Position numbers and translations under genes: made by a program
In this document: positions 1 to 7,120 of the stretch, one piece after another
Layout: each line of letters opens with the position of its first letter
How positions within the stretch are numbered: position 1 is the first letter of the stretch
NCBI GenBank assembly: GCA_035291645.1
Contig: DATDRQ010000036.1
Location: 1 to 16,946 of the forward strand
DNA: 16,946 bases
Source: DATDRQ01 sp035291645
Lineage (GTDB): Bacteria > Chloroflexota > Anaerolineae > Anaerolineales > UBA4823
Direction: 5' to 3'
Notes under the pieces: generated by a model
What the model saw: the letters and a program-made list of their open reading frames with translations, nothing else
Database searches by the model: none
What the model was told of the DNA's origin: nothing

Positions 1-2
1 CA

Positions 3-77
3 CTGGCGGAAGTAATGACCAATATCCGACTGACTAATACAGAAAACCACGAATTATTCGACTCCGGAGGAAAATAA
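3..77 (+). other. Possible 3' end or remnant of an upstream reading frame
   Basis: One frame stays open from the left edge and ends with TAA at 75-77, one base before the ATG of the next gene. Its last residues read MTNIRLTNTENHELFDSGGK, which looks coding-like (few rare residues, mixed charge), but 25 codons without a stop is expected often by chance. It could be the end of a gene lying to the left, or a short remnant. The GGAGG that serves the next gene lies inside it. I do not recognise a family. Confidence 0.25.
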
Positions 78-78
78 C

Positions 79-738
79 ATGGCTGAAATCACTTTTATGG
101 CGGATGGTAACCAACAGAACGGGTATTTATCCATTCCAGAATCCGGTCAGGGCAGGGGCGTGCTGGTCCTGCACGCCTGGTGGGGGCTGATCGACCTGTT
201 CAAATCCATCTGCGACGAGCTGGCCGATAATGGCTACGTCGCCTTTGCCCCGGACTTACACCACGGAAAAACAGCCTCGACGGTGGCTGAGGCCGAAGCC
301 CTGGTATCCCTGACCGAAGGGCCTGACCGGCTCGCGGTCCAGGCGACGGCCGAGGCAGCGCTTGACTATCTCCAGAATCACCCGGCCGTGCAAGGTAACA
401 AACTGGGGGCTGTAGGATTCTCGTTTGGGGCCTACTACGCCCTGCTCCTGGATGAGCTTCACCCCGGGGCTTTCGCCGGGATCGTCCTGTTCTACGGGAT
501 GGTCGGAGCAGACCTGTCCGGAAGTTCAGCCCGCTTCTTGTGCCACTTCGCCGAGCAGGACGAATGGGAGCCGGGTGACGTAACAAAAATGGCAGCAGCC
601 AATGCCGAAATCCATATCTATCCGGGTACTGGTCACTGGTTCTTCGAATCCGACCGTCCGGATGCCTACGATCCCGAAGCCGCCGCCTTAGCCTGGCAGC
701 GCACGCTGGCGTTCCTGGAGGAGGTTCTTTCGAAGTGA
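79..738 (+). CDS. Dienelactone hydrolase family protein (alpha/beta hydrolase)
   Basis: A 219-residue cytoplasmic alpha/beta hydrolase of the dienelactone hydrolase family, which opens lactone or ester bonds; the substrate cannot be read from sequence. The nucleophile elbow is GFSFG with Ser115, followed by the acid Asp161 (AEQDEW) and His186 (GTGHWF), a complete triad in the expected order. Classical dienelactone hydrolases use Cys at the elbow; this one has Ser, so it is more likely a general esterase-like member. Residues 29-38 (LVLHAWWGLI) match the strand and oxyanion loop near the N-terminus of the family. Length is normal. The start is fixed by GGAGG at 65-69, 9 bases before the ATG. 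There is no signal peptide. It appears to stand alone, as the next recognisable gene is more than 100 bases away. Confidence 0.88.
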   Translation: MAEITFMADGNQQNGYLSIPESGQGRGVLVLHAWWGLIDLFKSICDELADNGYVAFAPDLHHGKTASTVAEAEALVSLTEGPDRLAVQATAEAALDYLQNHPAVQGNKLGAVGFSFGAYYALLLDELHPGAFAGIVLFYGMVGADLSGSSARFLCHFAEQDEWEPGDVTKMAAANAEIHIYPGTGHWFFESDRPDAYDPEAAALAWQRTLAFLEEVLSK

Positions 739-760
739 ATGTACTGTATGAGACCTGCCA

Positions 761-770
761 GACAGCTGTC
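761..770. repeat. 10-bp perfect palindrome GACAGCTGTC
   Basis: A perfect 10-base palindrome 23 bases after the hydrolase stop, in the gap before the small membrane protein. It could be a protein-binding dyad or chance. No U-run follows, so it is not a standard terminator. Confidence 0.3.
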
Positions 771-868
771 AACCGTAGCGCGGACAGCCGGCGGGGGCAG
801 TAAACCGGAATGTTTCTGATCTGGGGCTATTTACACTTCTCCACTCATGAAGCAGCCCGAAATTGAGG

Positions 869-1039
869 ATGGTTTTTTTGAGAAAGATATTTTTGATTGT
901 TCTGGTCGCTGTGATTTTCGGAATCCTGATGGGTTACCGGACCGGTCTGCCTTTTGGCTGGCAGAGGGCGCTGATCGCTGCCATCGCCTTTGGTGTTTTG
1001 GGTTGGCTGCTCGTTTATCTAGGTGCCAGACGAACATAG
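869..1039 (+). CDS. Small hydrophobic protein, two predicted membrane helices
   Basis: A 56-residue frame beginning MVFLRKIFLIVLVAVIFG. It has a positively charged start, a first hydrophobic segment at about residues 6-21, a short loop (YRTGLPFGWQR), a second segment at about 35-52, and a basic end (GARRT). This is the layout of a tiny inner-membrane hairpin protein. GAGG at 865-868 abuts the ATG, so that ATG is a poor start. The in-frame TTG at 878 lies 9 bases from GAGG and is the better candidate, giving 53 residues. A competing frame from ATG 847 reads through the same DNA but is rich in Arg and Cys and looks like a shadow. Function is unknown and I do not recognise a family. The hydrophobic pattern makes a real gene likely but not certain. 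Confidence 0.55.
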   Translation: MVFLRKIFLIVLVAVIFGILMGYRTGLPFGWQRALIAAIAFGVLGWLLVYLGARRT

Positions 1040-1068
1040 CAGAACAGCGAACTTGCTCCCCGGGCAGC

Positions 1069-1097
1069 GTGACTTGCCGAAGTTTTTATTGTAGAAT
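1069..1097 (+). promoter_or_regulatory. Candidate sigma-70-type promoter for the amidohydrolase
   Basis: GTGACT at 1069-1074 (4 of 6 to TTGACA), a 17-base spacer, and TAGAAT at 1092-1097 (5 of 6 to TATAAT). The predicted start near 1104 leaves a leader of about 63 bases before the GTG at 1167. Confidence 0.45.
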
Positions 1098-1166
1098 AAA
1101 CCCAAGAACGTTACAACCTATCCACCGGAATTTTCACCACCAGCAGGTAAGAACAAAAGGGAATGC

Positions 1167-3149
1167 GTGACAGATAACGTCGATCTCCTCCTCACCAACG
1201 CCATCGTTTTAACGATGGACGAGCAGCTCACCCAGTACGAGCCGGGGGCGGTTGCCGTGCAGGGCGACAGCCTGCTGGCCGTAGGTCCGGAAAGCGATCT
1301 TCGCCAGGCTTATTCAGCCAAAGATATTGTGGACTGCGGCGGCAAGGTGCTCATGCCGGGCCTGGTCAACGCCCATACCCACGTCCCCATGACTCTGCTG
1401 CGCGGCCTGGCCGACGACCTTCGCCTGGACGTCTGGTTCCTCGGCTATATGATGCCGGTCGAGCGCCAGTTTGTCGATCCGGACTTCGTGACCCTCGGCA
1501 CCCGGCTGGCGTGCATCGAGCTGATCCGCTCCGGCGTGACCTGCTTTGCGGACATGTATTATTACGAGGAGGATATCGCTCGAGCAACGGCAGAGACCGG
1601 CCTGCGCGCCGTGTGCTCCCAGACCGTGCTCAAATACCCCACCCCGGATGCCCAATCCTTCGAAGAATCGTTGGCCGCCGCCCGCGAGTTCATCCAGCGC
1701 TGGAAGGGGCACCCGCTGATCGTGCCTTCGGTCGCCCCCCACTCGCCCTACATGTGCACCCCGGAGATCCTTCAAGCCACCTCCGAGCTGGCAGTCGAGT
1801 TCGACGTACCCCTGCACACCCACCTGGCGGAAACGGCTCTCGAAGTAGAAAATTCGCGCGACCAGCACGGTATGCCGGTTATCCCGTATGCCAAAAAGCA
1901 CAAGATTTTCGAAGCAAAGGTCCTGGCGGCGCACTGTGTTCACGTCGATGAAGGCGAAATGCTGACCCTGCTCCACCACGGCGCCGGCGTAGCTCACTGC
2001 CCTTCCTCCAACTTGAAGTTGGCCTCTGGTGCAGCGCCGGTCAGCAAGATGCTGGAGGTTGGCTTGAACCTGGGCATCGGCACGGACGGTCCGGCTTCCA
2101 ACAACGACCTGGATATGTTCGAAGAGATCCGCCTGGCTGCTTTCCTGGCAAAAGGCATCACCGGGGACCCAACCACCGTTCCCGCCCCGACTGCCCTTGC
2201 TATGGCGACCCGGCTGGGGGCGAATGCACTGTACCAGGGAGACCTGGCCGGCACCCTCGCAGCGGGCAAGCGCGCCGACCTGATCCTGGTGGACGTCTCC
2301 CGGTTGCACAATTCCCCCCGCTTCCACCGGGATACGTGCACCGTGTATTCTCAGCTGGTCTATGCGGCCAAATCTACCGACGTGAGCGACGTCATGGTCA
2401 ACGGTCGCTGGCTGATGCGGGATGGGCAGCTCACAACACTCGATGAGGAAGACCTGCTTCTCCAGGCGAACGAGATCGCCCACCGCATCGATACCTTCCT
2501 GATCCAGCGTGAGCAATCGGTCCTCTCCAAGCTGATCGCCATCGGCGGGGCGACCGAGGGCGAGAGCTTCGAGGTCCAGGTCAAGGTCCGCCTGGAGGAT
2601 GCACAGCCGGTCCTGGCAGCCATCCAGAAGCCCGAGCTGGAGAAGTTGTACGATCGCCATTACCACGAATACGACATCTATTTTATCTTCGAAGACCCCT
2701 CCCAGGGCTTCCTGCGCTACCGGGAGGATGAATATATCGACGACAAGGACCAGATCACCAACGTGCGCTACCGCCTGACCCTGATCGGCCCTGCTCGCGA
2801 GCAGGCTAACACCAGCGGGGTGTTACTCTCGCGCAGCCGTTTCCTGGCCCCGGCGATCCACAGCCCGCGATTCTACCGCGAGTACTTTAAACCAGTTCGT
2901 GAGTTTTCAATCGAGAAGCACCGCTTGCGCTGGCGTGTCCTCTTTAAGGGGACTGAATTCTTCATAAACGTCGATCGGGTCGACCAGCCTGCCCTGGGCT
3001 ATTTCCTGGAGGTAAAGAGCCGCACCTGGAGCCGCCGGGACGCCGAACACAAAGCCGAACTGGCCCTGGAACTGATCCAGTTCCTGGGAATCTCCCCTGA
3101 ATATTCGCTGACCCAGGATTATGCTGAACTGGTCGAAAATCCTGCTTAG
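1167..3149 (+). CDS. Amidohydrolase (MTA/SAH deaminase type) fused to a CYTH-like domain
   Basis: A 660-residue two-domain protein. Residues 1-445 are a complete metal-dependent amidohydrolase of the group that deaminates S-adenosylhomocysteine, methylthioadenosine or related purines. It has NAHTH with H70 and H72, the His192 region APHSP, HTHLAE with H219 and E222, CVH at 257-259, and the metal Asp307 in GIGTDGPASNND. Residues 465-645 look like a CYTH/triphosphate-tunnel fold: EVQVKVR at 469-475, Arg/Lys-rich strands (LRYRED, RYRL, RLRWRV), and the closing FFINVDRV...GYFLEVKSR at 598-618. The usual ExExK opening motif reads E-x-Q-x-K. Single-domain deaminases are about 430 residues, so the tail is an added domain, joined by a short helix-rich linker. 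The GTG start follows AAAAGGGA at 1155-1162. The substrate and the role of the tail are not known; the deaminase fold is near certain and the CYTH call is likely. Confidence 0.88.
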   Translation: MTDNVDLLLTNAIVLTMDEQLTQYEPGAVAVQGDSLLAVGPESDLRQAYSAKDIVDCGGKVLMPGLVNAHTHVPMTLLRGLADDLRLDVWFLGYMMPVERQFVDPDFVTLGTRLACIELIRSGVTCFADMYYYEEDIARATAETGLRAVCSQTVLKYPTPDAQSFEESLAAAREFIQRWKGHPLIVPSVAPHSPYMCTPEILQATSELAVEFDVPLHTHLAETALEVENSRDQHGMPVIPYAKKHKIFEAKVLAAHCVHVDEGEMLTLLHHGAGVAHCPSSNLKLASGAAPVSKMLEVGLNLGIGTDGPASNNDLDMFEEIRLAAFLAKGITGDPTTVPAPTALAMATRLGANALYQGDLAGTLAAGKRADLILVDVSRLHNSPRFHRDTCTVYSQLVYAAKSTDVSDVMVNGRWLMRDGQLTTLDEEDLLLQANEIAHRIDTFLIQREQSVLSKLIAIGGATEGESFEVQVKVRLEDAQPVLAAIQKPELEKLYDRHYHEYDIYFIFEDPSQGFLRYREDEYIDDKDQITNVRYRLTLIGPAREQANTSGVLLSRSRFLAPAIHSPRFYREYFKPVREFSIEKHRLRWRVLFKGTEFFINVDRVDQPALGYFLEVKSRTWSRRDAEHKAELALELIQFLGISPEYSLTQDYAELVENPA

Positions 3150-3158
3150 GAAGACTGG

Positions 3159-3893
3159 CTAGAGTTTTCCCCCTAGCACGCGCTCCCCCGTCGGTTGGGG
3201 ACTCCCGCCTGTCGGCTCGATCGTCACGCCGAAACCGGCATAACTGATCAGCGGCTGCGGTGAGCCAACCCACACGGAACCGTACCCATCCGGGCTGACC
3301 GAGAAAACAGCCCCGCTGGTGCGCTCTTCATTCTCTTCGATCAACCATAGCTGGTACTCGTGGCTCTCGTCCAGGACCGGCAGCTCGTCGACTACCAGAG
3401 TCCCGTGCATGCCATCCAGGCTGATCACGATCATCCCGGTCGCGCCAGGCGCCACCGCGCTGCCATCAAGCACCACCGTTTTAAGCTGCTCTTGGCTGGC
3501 TGGAACGCCAGACTGCAATTCCCTGACCTGCTGCCATAACAGCAGGTTGCTGAAGCCCAAGACCAGGATTAATACCAGGCTGGCTGCCGCCCAAGTTGGT
3601 GAACCTTGAAGTCTGGAACGCAACCTCTCCCACCAGGATGGTTCTTGTTCGGCGGCAATCTTTGCATCGGATACCTGGAGGCGCGCCAGGATCGACTGCT
3701 TCAAGCCAGCCGGAGGTTCGGTTTGCGGGACAGATCGCCCCAGCTGCGCCGTCAATTCCACGTAGCTGGCCAGTTCAGCCCGGCATAGCGGGCAGGTGGC
3801 CAGGTGTTCGGATACCGCCCGGATCTCATTTTCCTCCAGGCAGCCGAGGGCGTAGGCAGCCAGCGAATCGGTCACATGTATTTCATCAGCCAT
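3159..3893 (-). CDS. Membrane anti-sigma factor (zinc-finger plus RskA-type domain)
   Basis: A 244-residue one-pass membrane protein that should hold the neighbouring ECF sigma factor inactive. Numbered from this start, the cytoplasmic part carries an anti-sigma zinc motif, HLATCPLC, with H30, C34 and C37. A membrane helix lies at about 101-120 (ASLVLILVLGFSNLLL), followed by a coiled stretch and an outside domain with the RskA-like pattern (MIVISLDGMHGTLVV, then YQLWLIEE and GAVFSV). The ATG at 3893 follows AGAGG at 3906-3902 with 8 bases between; a TTG one codon upstream is less likely. It is the second gene after the sigma factor, 66 bases downstream on the same strand. It ends 9 bases from the convergent amidohydrolase stop, leaving no room for a normal terminator. 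In such systems release usually follows proteolysis of the anti-sigma factor. Confidence 0.87.
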   Translation of the reverse strand: MADEIHVTDSLAAYALGCLEENEIRAVSEHLATCPLCRAELASYVELTAQLGRSVPQTEPPAGLKQSILARLQVSDAKIAAEQEPSWWERLRSRLQGSPTWAAASLVLILVLGFSNLLLWQQVRELQSGVPASQEQLKTVVLDGSAVAPGATGMIVISLDGMHGTLVVDELPVLDESHEYQLWLIEENEERTSGAVFSVSPDGYGSVWVGSPQPLISYAGFGVTIEPTGGSPQPTGERVLGGKL

Positions 3894-3959
3894 CAAATCA
3901 ACCTCTAAGAACCACCAATCTCCTGCAAATGATACGTATACGGAAAGTTATCGGATGGA

Positions 3960-4541
3960 TCAGACATCTAATCTGTCTTCCTGCAGTATGCTGCGCAGCT
4001 TTTGCATCGCCATGCGGATGCGCGTCTTGACCGTCCCGAGCGGTTCGCCTAAGGCTGCGGCGATCTCGCTGTGGGAGTACCCCCCGAAATAGGCCAGGGC
4101 GAGCGCCTGACGCTGGTCGTGCGGCAGGGTGGTGATCGCGACCCTCACCCGTTGCGCCTGGATAAATTTATCCGCCGCATCCTCCGGGTTAGGCAAATCC
4201 GCCGCCGGCAGAGTTTCGAGGGCAGCATCATCCCACCCGACCCGGTGTCCTTCGGGCCTCACTCGCCGCCTGCGCAGCACGTCGATCGACCGGTTGCGCG
4301 TGATGCTCGTCAGCCAGGTGCTCACCTTGGCCTGCTCGGCGCGGTATGTCTCCGCCTTTTCCCAGATGCGCACGAATACATCCTGGGTGACCTCCTCTGC
4401 GCTCTCCGGGTCATCCAGGATAAACACAGCCAAACTATAGACCAGGCGGCTGTAGCGGTCGTAGAATTCGCTCAGCGCGTCGGTCTTCGCAAAGGCGATC
4501 AATCGCAGAAGGGACTCGTCGTCGAGCCCGGAGTAATCCAC
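3960..4541 (-). CDS. ECF-family RNA polymerase sigma factor
   Basis: A group-4 (extracytoplasmic function) sigma factor, 193 residues from this start. Region 2 covers about residues 24-95, with LSEFYDRYSRLVYSLA, the core-binding and -10 recognition stretch AEEVTQDVFVRIWEKA, and TWLTSITRNRSIDVLRRRR. Region 4 covers about 130-185, with LPHDQRQALALAYFGGYSHSEIA and the helix-turn-helix GEPLGTVKTRIRMAMQKLR. The linker is acidic. The open frame extends back to a TTG at 4610 (216 residues), but the extra N-terminus looks non-family. The GTG at 4541 has CGAGG six bases upstream and lies downstream of a TATAAT at 4586-4581, so I prefer it. It pairs with the anti-sigma gene just downstream, and the two probably form one operon. 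The family is near certain; the exact start is not. Confidence 0.88.
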   Translation of the reverse strand: MDYSGLDDESLLRLIAFAKTDALSEFYDRYSRLVYSLAVFILDDPESAEEVTQDVFVRIWEKAETYRAEQAKVSTWLTSITRNRSIDVLRRRRVRPEGHRVGWDDAALETLPAADLPNPEDAADKFIQAQRVRVAITTLPHDQRQALALAYFGGYSHSEIAAALGEPLGTVKTRIRMAMQKLRSILQEDRLDV

Positions 4542-4580
4542 TGGGTGCCTCGATAGAACAGGTCGTGATCCCCTGGAGAC

Positions 4581-4586
4581 ATTATA
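4581..4586 (-). promoter_or_regulatory. -10 element TATAAT upstream of the ECF sigma gene
   Basis: A perfect TATAAT on the minus strand, with TTGGAG 18 bases further upstream (3 of 6 to TTGACA). The predicted start near 4574 gives a leader of about 33 bases to GTG 4541. If real, the operon has a housekeeping promoter, and the longer TTG-start form of the sigma factor could not be made from it. Confidence 0.4.
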
Positions 4587-4626
4587 CTGTGACTCGTCCC
4601 ATCCCTCCAATATAGCCTCTGACGAT

Positions 4627-4656
4627 TTGTGACGCCCGGCGCAACCATGTTATACT
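4627..4656 (+). promoter_or_regulatory. Promoter predicting a leaderless transcript of the phosphatase gene
   Basis: TTGTGA at 4627-4632 (4 of 6), an 18-base spacer, and TATACT at 4651-4656 (5 of 6). Seven bases beyond the -10 is position 4663, the A of the ATG. No ribosome-binding site precedes that ATG, which fits a leaderless mRNA. Confidence 0.5.
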
Positions 4657-4662
4657 CGCCGC

Positions 4663-5442
4663 ATGGAATCCCCCCTGGAACTCGCCATCGCACTGGCGCG
4701 CCAGGCAGGCGCCCTGCTGATGGATTATTTTCGTCCGGATGGAATCCCCGCTCGCCAGAAGCCCGACCGCACCCTGGTGACCGAAGCCGACCTGGCAGCC
4801 GACCGCCTGATCGCCGGATCGATCCGGCAGCGCTTCCCGGGGGATGCCATCGTGAGCGAGGAGCTGCAACCGGAACTGCTAGCGCCAGCTTCCAGGGTCT
4901 GGGTAGTAGATCCGCTCGACGGAACAACCAATTTCAGCCTGGGATTCCCGATCTGGGGCGTATCACTGGCCTACCTGGTGGATGGCTGGCCGGTCGCCGC
5001 CGCCATCCACTTCCCTGTTCTGGGAGAACTGTATTCGGCGGAGCGCGCATCCGGGGCTTACCTGAACGGCGCGCCTATTCGCGCCCGACCGCCCATACCA
5101 GACCAGCCAGCCGCCTTCTTCTCCTGTTGCAGCCGCGCTTTCCGGCACTACCAGGTCGATATCCGCTATAAAGCGCGCATCCTCGGTTCGGCCTGCTACA
5201 CGCTGTGCGCCGTGGCGCGCGGCCTGGCCGTCCTTGGTTTCGAGACCACGCCCAAAATCTGGGACCTGGCTGGCGGCTGGCTCATCGTCCAGGAGGCTGC
5301 TGGATCGATCGAGACCTATGATGGCGTCCAGCCCTTCCCAATCGCCTCCCAGGTGGACTTCCGCCAGTTGAATTACCCTGTCCTGGCTGCTGCCACCCCG
5401 GAACTGATCGCCAAAGCCCGGGAGCAGATCAAGCCCCGGTGA
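4663..5442 (+). CDS. Inositol monophosphatase family protein
   Basis: A 259-residue Mg-dependent sugar-phosphate phosphatase of the inositol monophosphatase/SuhB family. It shows the three metal-site motifs. The acid pair E66-E67 is in IVSEEL. The hallmark VVDPLDGTTNF holds D83 and D86. The C-terminal KIWDLAGGWLIVQEAAG holds D201. N-terminal helices (LAIALARQAGALLMDYF) and TEADLAAD at 40-47 are also typical. Members dephosphorylate myo-inositol-1-phosphate, fructose-1,6-bisphosphate, histidinol phosphate or PAP, and this sequence does not decide which. Length is normal and no membrane segment is present. The ATG has no Shine-Dalgarno and lies exactly where the upstream promoter would start the transcript. 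It is divergent from the sigma operon and is followed 67 bases later by the aldo/keto reductase on the same strand. Confidence 0.9.
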   Translation: MESPLELAIALARQAGALLMDYFRPDGIPARQKPDRTLVTEADLAADRLIAGSIRQRFPGDAIVSEELQPELLAPASRVWVVDPLDGTTNFSLGFPIWGVSLAYLVDGWPVAAAIHFPVLGELYSAERASGAYLNGAPIRARPPIPDQPAAFFSCCSRAFRHYQVDIRYKARILGSACYTLCAVARGLAVLGFETTPKIWDLAGGWLIVQEAAGSIETYDGVQPFPIASQVDFRQLNYPVLAAATPELIAKAREQIKPR

Positions 5443-5464
5443 ATTCCAGTCATCCTTGCGGGGA

Positions 5465-5492
5465 TTTTTCAATCCTGCTAAGCAGGGAAAAA
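5465..5492. repeat. Interrupted hairpin upstream of the aldo/keto reductase
   Basis: CCTGC (5474-5478) and GCAGG (5482-5486) pair around a TAA loop. Flanking TTTTTC (5465-5470) and GAAAAA (5487-5492) can extend the stem past an AAT bulge. It lies just before the strong ribosome-binding site, and no U-run follows on the plus strand. It could be a 5' leader structure or a weak terminator read from the minus strand. Confidence 0.3.
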
Positions 5493-5509
5493 TATAGGGG
5501 AGAGGAACC

Positions 5510-6502
5510 ATGGAGTACCGCTATTTGGGCCGGTCCGGCCTGCAGGTCTCTGCGCTGTCGCTGGGCGCCTGGGTTACCTTCGGCGCCCAGGTGGATGAGG
5601 ATACCGCTTATGAGTGCATGCGCGCCGCCCACGATGCCGGGGTGAACTTCTTCGATAACGCCGAGGTGTACGCCAATGGCCGCGCCGAGATCGTCATGGG
5701 GAACGCACTCAAACGCGCCGGCTGGAAGCGATCCGACCTGGTGATCTCGACCAAGATCTTTTGGGGCGGCGACGGACTCAACGAACGAGGCCTCTCCCGT
5801 AAACACATCCTGGAAGGAACGCACGCTTCGCTCGCCCGCCTGCAGCTCGAGTATGTCGACCTGATCATCTGCCACCGGCCGGATACGCACACCCCTATCG
5901 AGGAGACCGTGCGGGCGATGAACTTCCTAATCGAGCGCGGTCTGGCTTTTTACTGGGGGACCAGCGAGTGGAGCGCCGTGCAGATCCTGGAAGCGACCAT
6001 GACTGCCCGCCGCGAGCACCTGATCCCGCCGCTGATGGAACAATGCGAGTACAACATGTTCCACCGCCAACGAATCGAGCACGAGTACACCCTTTTATAC
6101 CAGCAACTCGGTCTTGGAACTACCATCTACAGCCCGCTCGCCAGCGGGATGCTCAGCGGCAAATACAGCCAGGGCATCCCTGAGGACGGCCGCGCCAGTT
6201 TGGAGGGATATGAGTGGCTGCGCGAAGAATACGAGAGTGAGGCAGGCCAGAGCCGGGTCCGCAAAGTCGAACAATTGCGCCCGCTCGCCGAAGAATTGGG
6301 CTGCACCCTGGCGCAGCTGGCGCTGGCCTGGTGCCTCAAGAACCCAGACGTAAGCACGGTCATCACCGGCGCCTCCCGCCCAGAACAGGTGGCTGAGAAC
6401 ATGCAGGCGATTGACGTCGCGGAACAGCTCGCCCCGCCGGTTTTGGAGCGTATCGAAGCCATCCTCGACAATAAGCCGGAACCCGAAGAAGACTCCCGTT
6501 AA
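5510..6502 (+). CDS. Aldo/keto reductase (Kv-beta-like, NADPH-dependent)
   Basis: A 330-residue TIM-barrel oxidoreductase of the aldo/keto reductase superfamily, which reduces aldehydes or ketones with NADPH. The catalytic tetrad is visible: D49 and Y54 in FFDNAEVYANG, K82 in VISTKIFWGG, and H122 in IICHRPD. The substrate and cofactor side has WGTSEWSA, the MEQCEYNMF stretch, YSPLASGMLSGKY, and VITGASRPEQVAEN. The last binds the adenosine phosphate in the family. The overall pattern and length resemble the voltage-gated potassium channel beta-subunit subgroup, which in bacteria includes YghZ-like enzymes. The true substrate is unknown. The start is supported by AGGGGAGAGG ending 4 bases before the ATG. 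The gene converges with the GyrI-like gene, with only 9 bases between stops. Confidence 0.92.
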   Translation: MEYRYLGRSGLQVSALSLGAWVTFGAQVDEDTAYECMRAAHDAGVNFFDNAEVYANGRAEIVMGNALKRAGWKRSDLVISTKIFWGGDGLNERGLSRKHILEGTHASLARLQLEYVDLIICHRPDTHTPIEETVRAMNFLIERGLAFYWGTSEWSAVQILEATMTARREHLIPPLMEQCEYNMFHRQRIEHEYTLLYQQLGLGTTIYSPLASGMLSGKYSQGIPEDGRASLEGYEWLREEYESEAGQSRVRKVEQLRPLAEELGCTLAQLALAWCLKNPDVSTVITGASRPEQVAENMQAIDVAEQLAPPVLERIEAILDNKPEPEEDSR

Positions 6503-6511
6503 AGAAATTCG

Positions 6512-7120
6512 TTACACCGGTTTCACCGGCTGGCGGATCACCGTCTTGAGTTTATCTGGCGTGCTCTTACGCGGGTCCCCCAGATATATTTCGTGATGCT
6601 TGCCGTTGAAATCGTAGCCATATTCCCGGAGGAAGGCGTGCATGGCTGCGATGGTTGGTCCCTCGTCTTTGTACGCCCCCAGGTACATGGTTTGCACGCA
6701 TAATCCCTGCGCGAACGTTTCCAGACGCACCCTTTCCAACGCCGGCACACCTTTCTTCTGTACGGCTTTCCTGCGCACCTCTGCGAACAGCTCCGGGGTG
6801 ACCATCTCCGGTTGCATGATCATCATCGTCCAATCCCACCGGTCTTTACGCTCCAGGGTAAAGGCGTTAATGTCCTCCGCCCACCACAAGCCTTCGAGCG
6901 GCGGGACAACAGCCTCCACCCCTTGTGATTTGAGAGCAAACCGCAGGCCGTATGCCAGTGTATACAGCGCACTGACTGCTTCCTGGTAGACGGGATTGTC
7001 GTTTGGATCTCCGTGCCCGTCGATCATCAAGAATTTCATCGATGGCACTTCTACCACCTCATATACTCCCACCCGCGGGAAGTACAGCTGCTTCAGGTCT
7101 TTCTTGTAATCCAGCTTCAT
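6512..7120 (-). CDS. GyrI-like small-molecule-binding domain protein
   Basis: A 202-residue cytoplasmic protein of the GyrI-like (SOUL/effector-binding) superfamily. It shows VVEVPSMKFLMIDGHGDP at 22-39, PPLEGLWWAED at 73-83, QTMYLGAYKDEGPTIAAMHAFL at 143-164, and the ending HHEIYLGDPRKSTPDKLKTV. No DNA-binding domain is attached, so it is a stand-alone ligand-binding protein, not a MerR or AraC regulator. The ligand is unknown. Its ATG overlaps the purB stop (ATGA at 7117-7120), so it is probably translated by coupling with purB and made in proportion to it. There is no metabolic reason visible for the pairing. No signal peptide or membrane segment is present. Confidence 0.82.
   Translation of the reverse strand: MKLDYKKDLKQLYFPRVGVYEVVEVPSMKFLMIDGHGDPNDNPVYQEAVSALYTLAYGLRFALKSQGVEAVVPPLEGLWWAEDINAFTLERKDRWDWTMMIMQPEMVTPELFAEVRRKAVQKKGVPALERVRLETFAQGLCVQTMYLGAYKDEGPTIAAMHAFLREYGYDFNGKHHEIYLGDPRKSTPDKLKTVIRQPVKPV

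Noticed and set aside
200..772. A 190-codon minus-strand frame under the dienelactone hydrolase
   Set aside because: It is Arg/Pro-rich shadow text opposite a gene with an intact catalytic triad.
847..1170. A 107-codon frame over the small membrane protein
   Set aside because: Composition is rich in Arg, Cys and His without a family pattern, there is no ribosome-binding site, and the hydrophobic frame in the same DNA is more convincing.
1314..2666. A 450-codon open frame on the minus strand under the amidohydrolase
   Set aside because: It is fully antisense to a gene with clear catalytic motifs and shows no recognisable domain; long antisense frames are common in GC-rich codon-biased genes.
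6515..6530. CCGGT/ACCGG hairpin at the aldo/keto reductase and GyrI-like gene junction as a terminator
   Set aside because: The stem is only 5 bases, lies inside the GyrI-like coding sequence and has no U-run.
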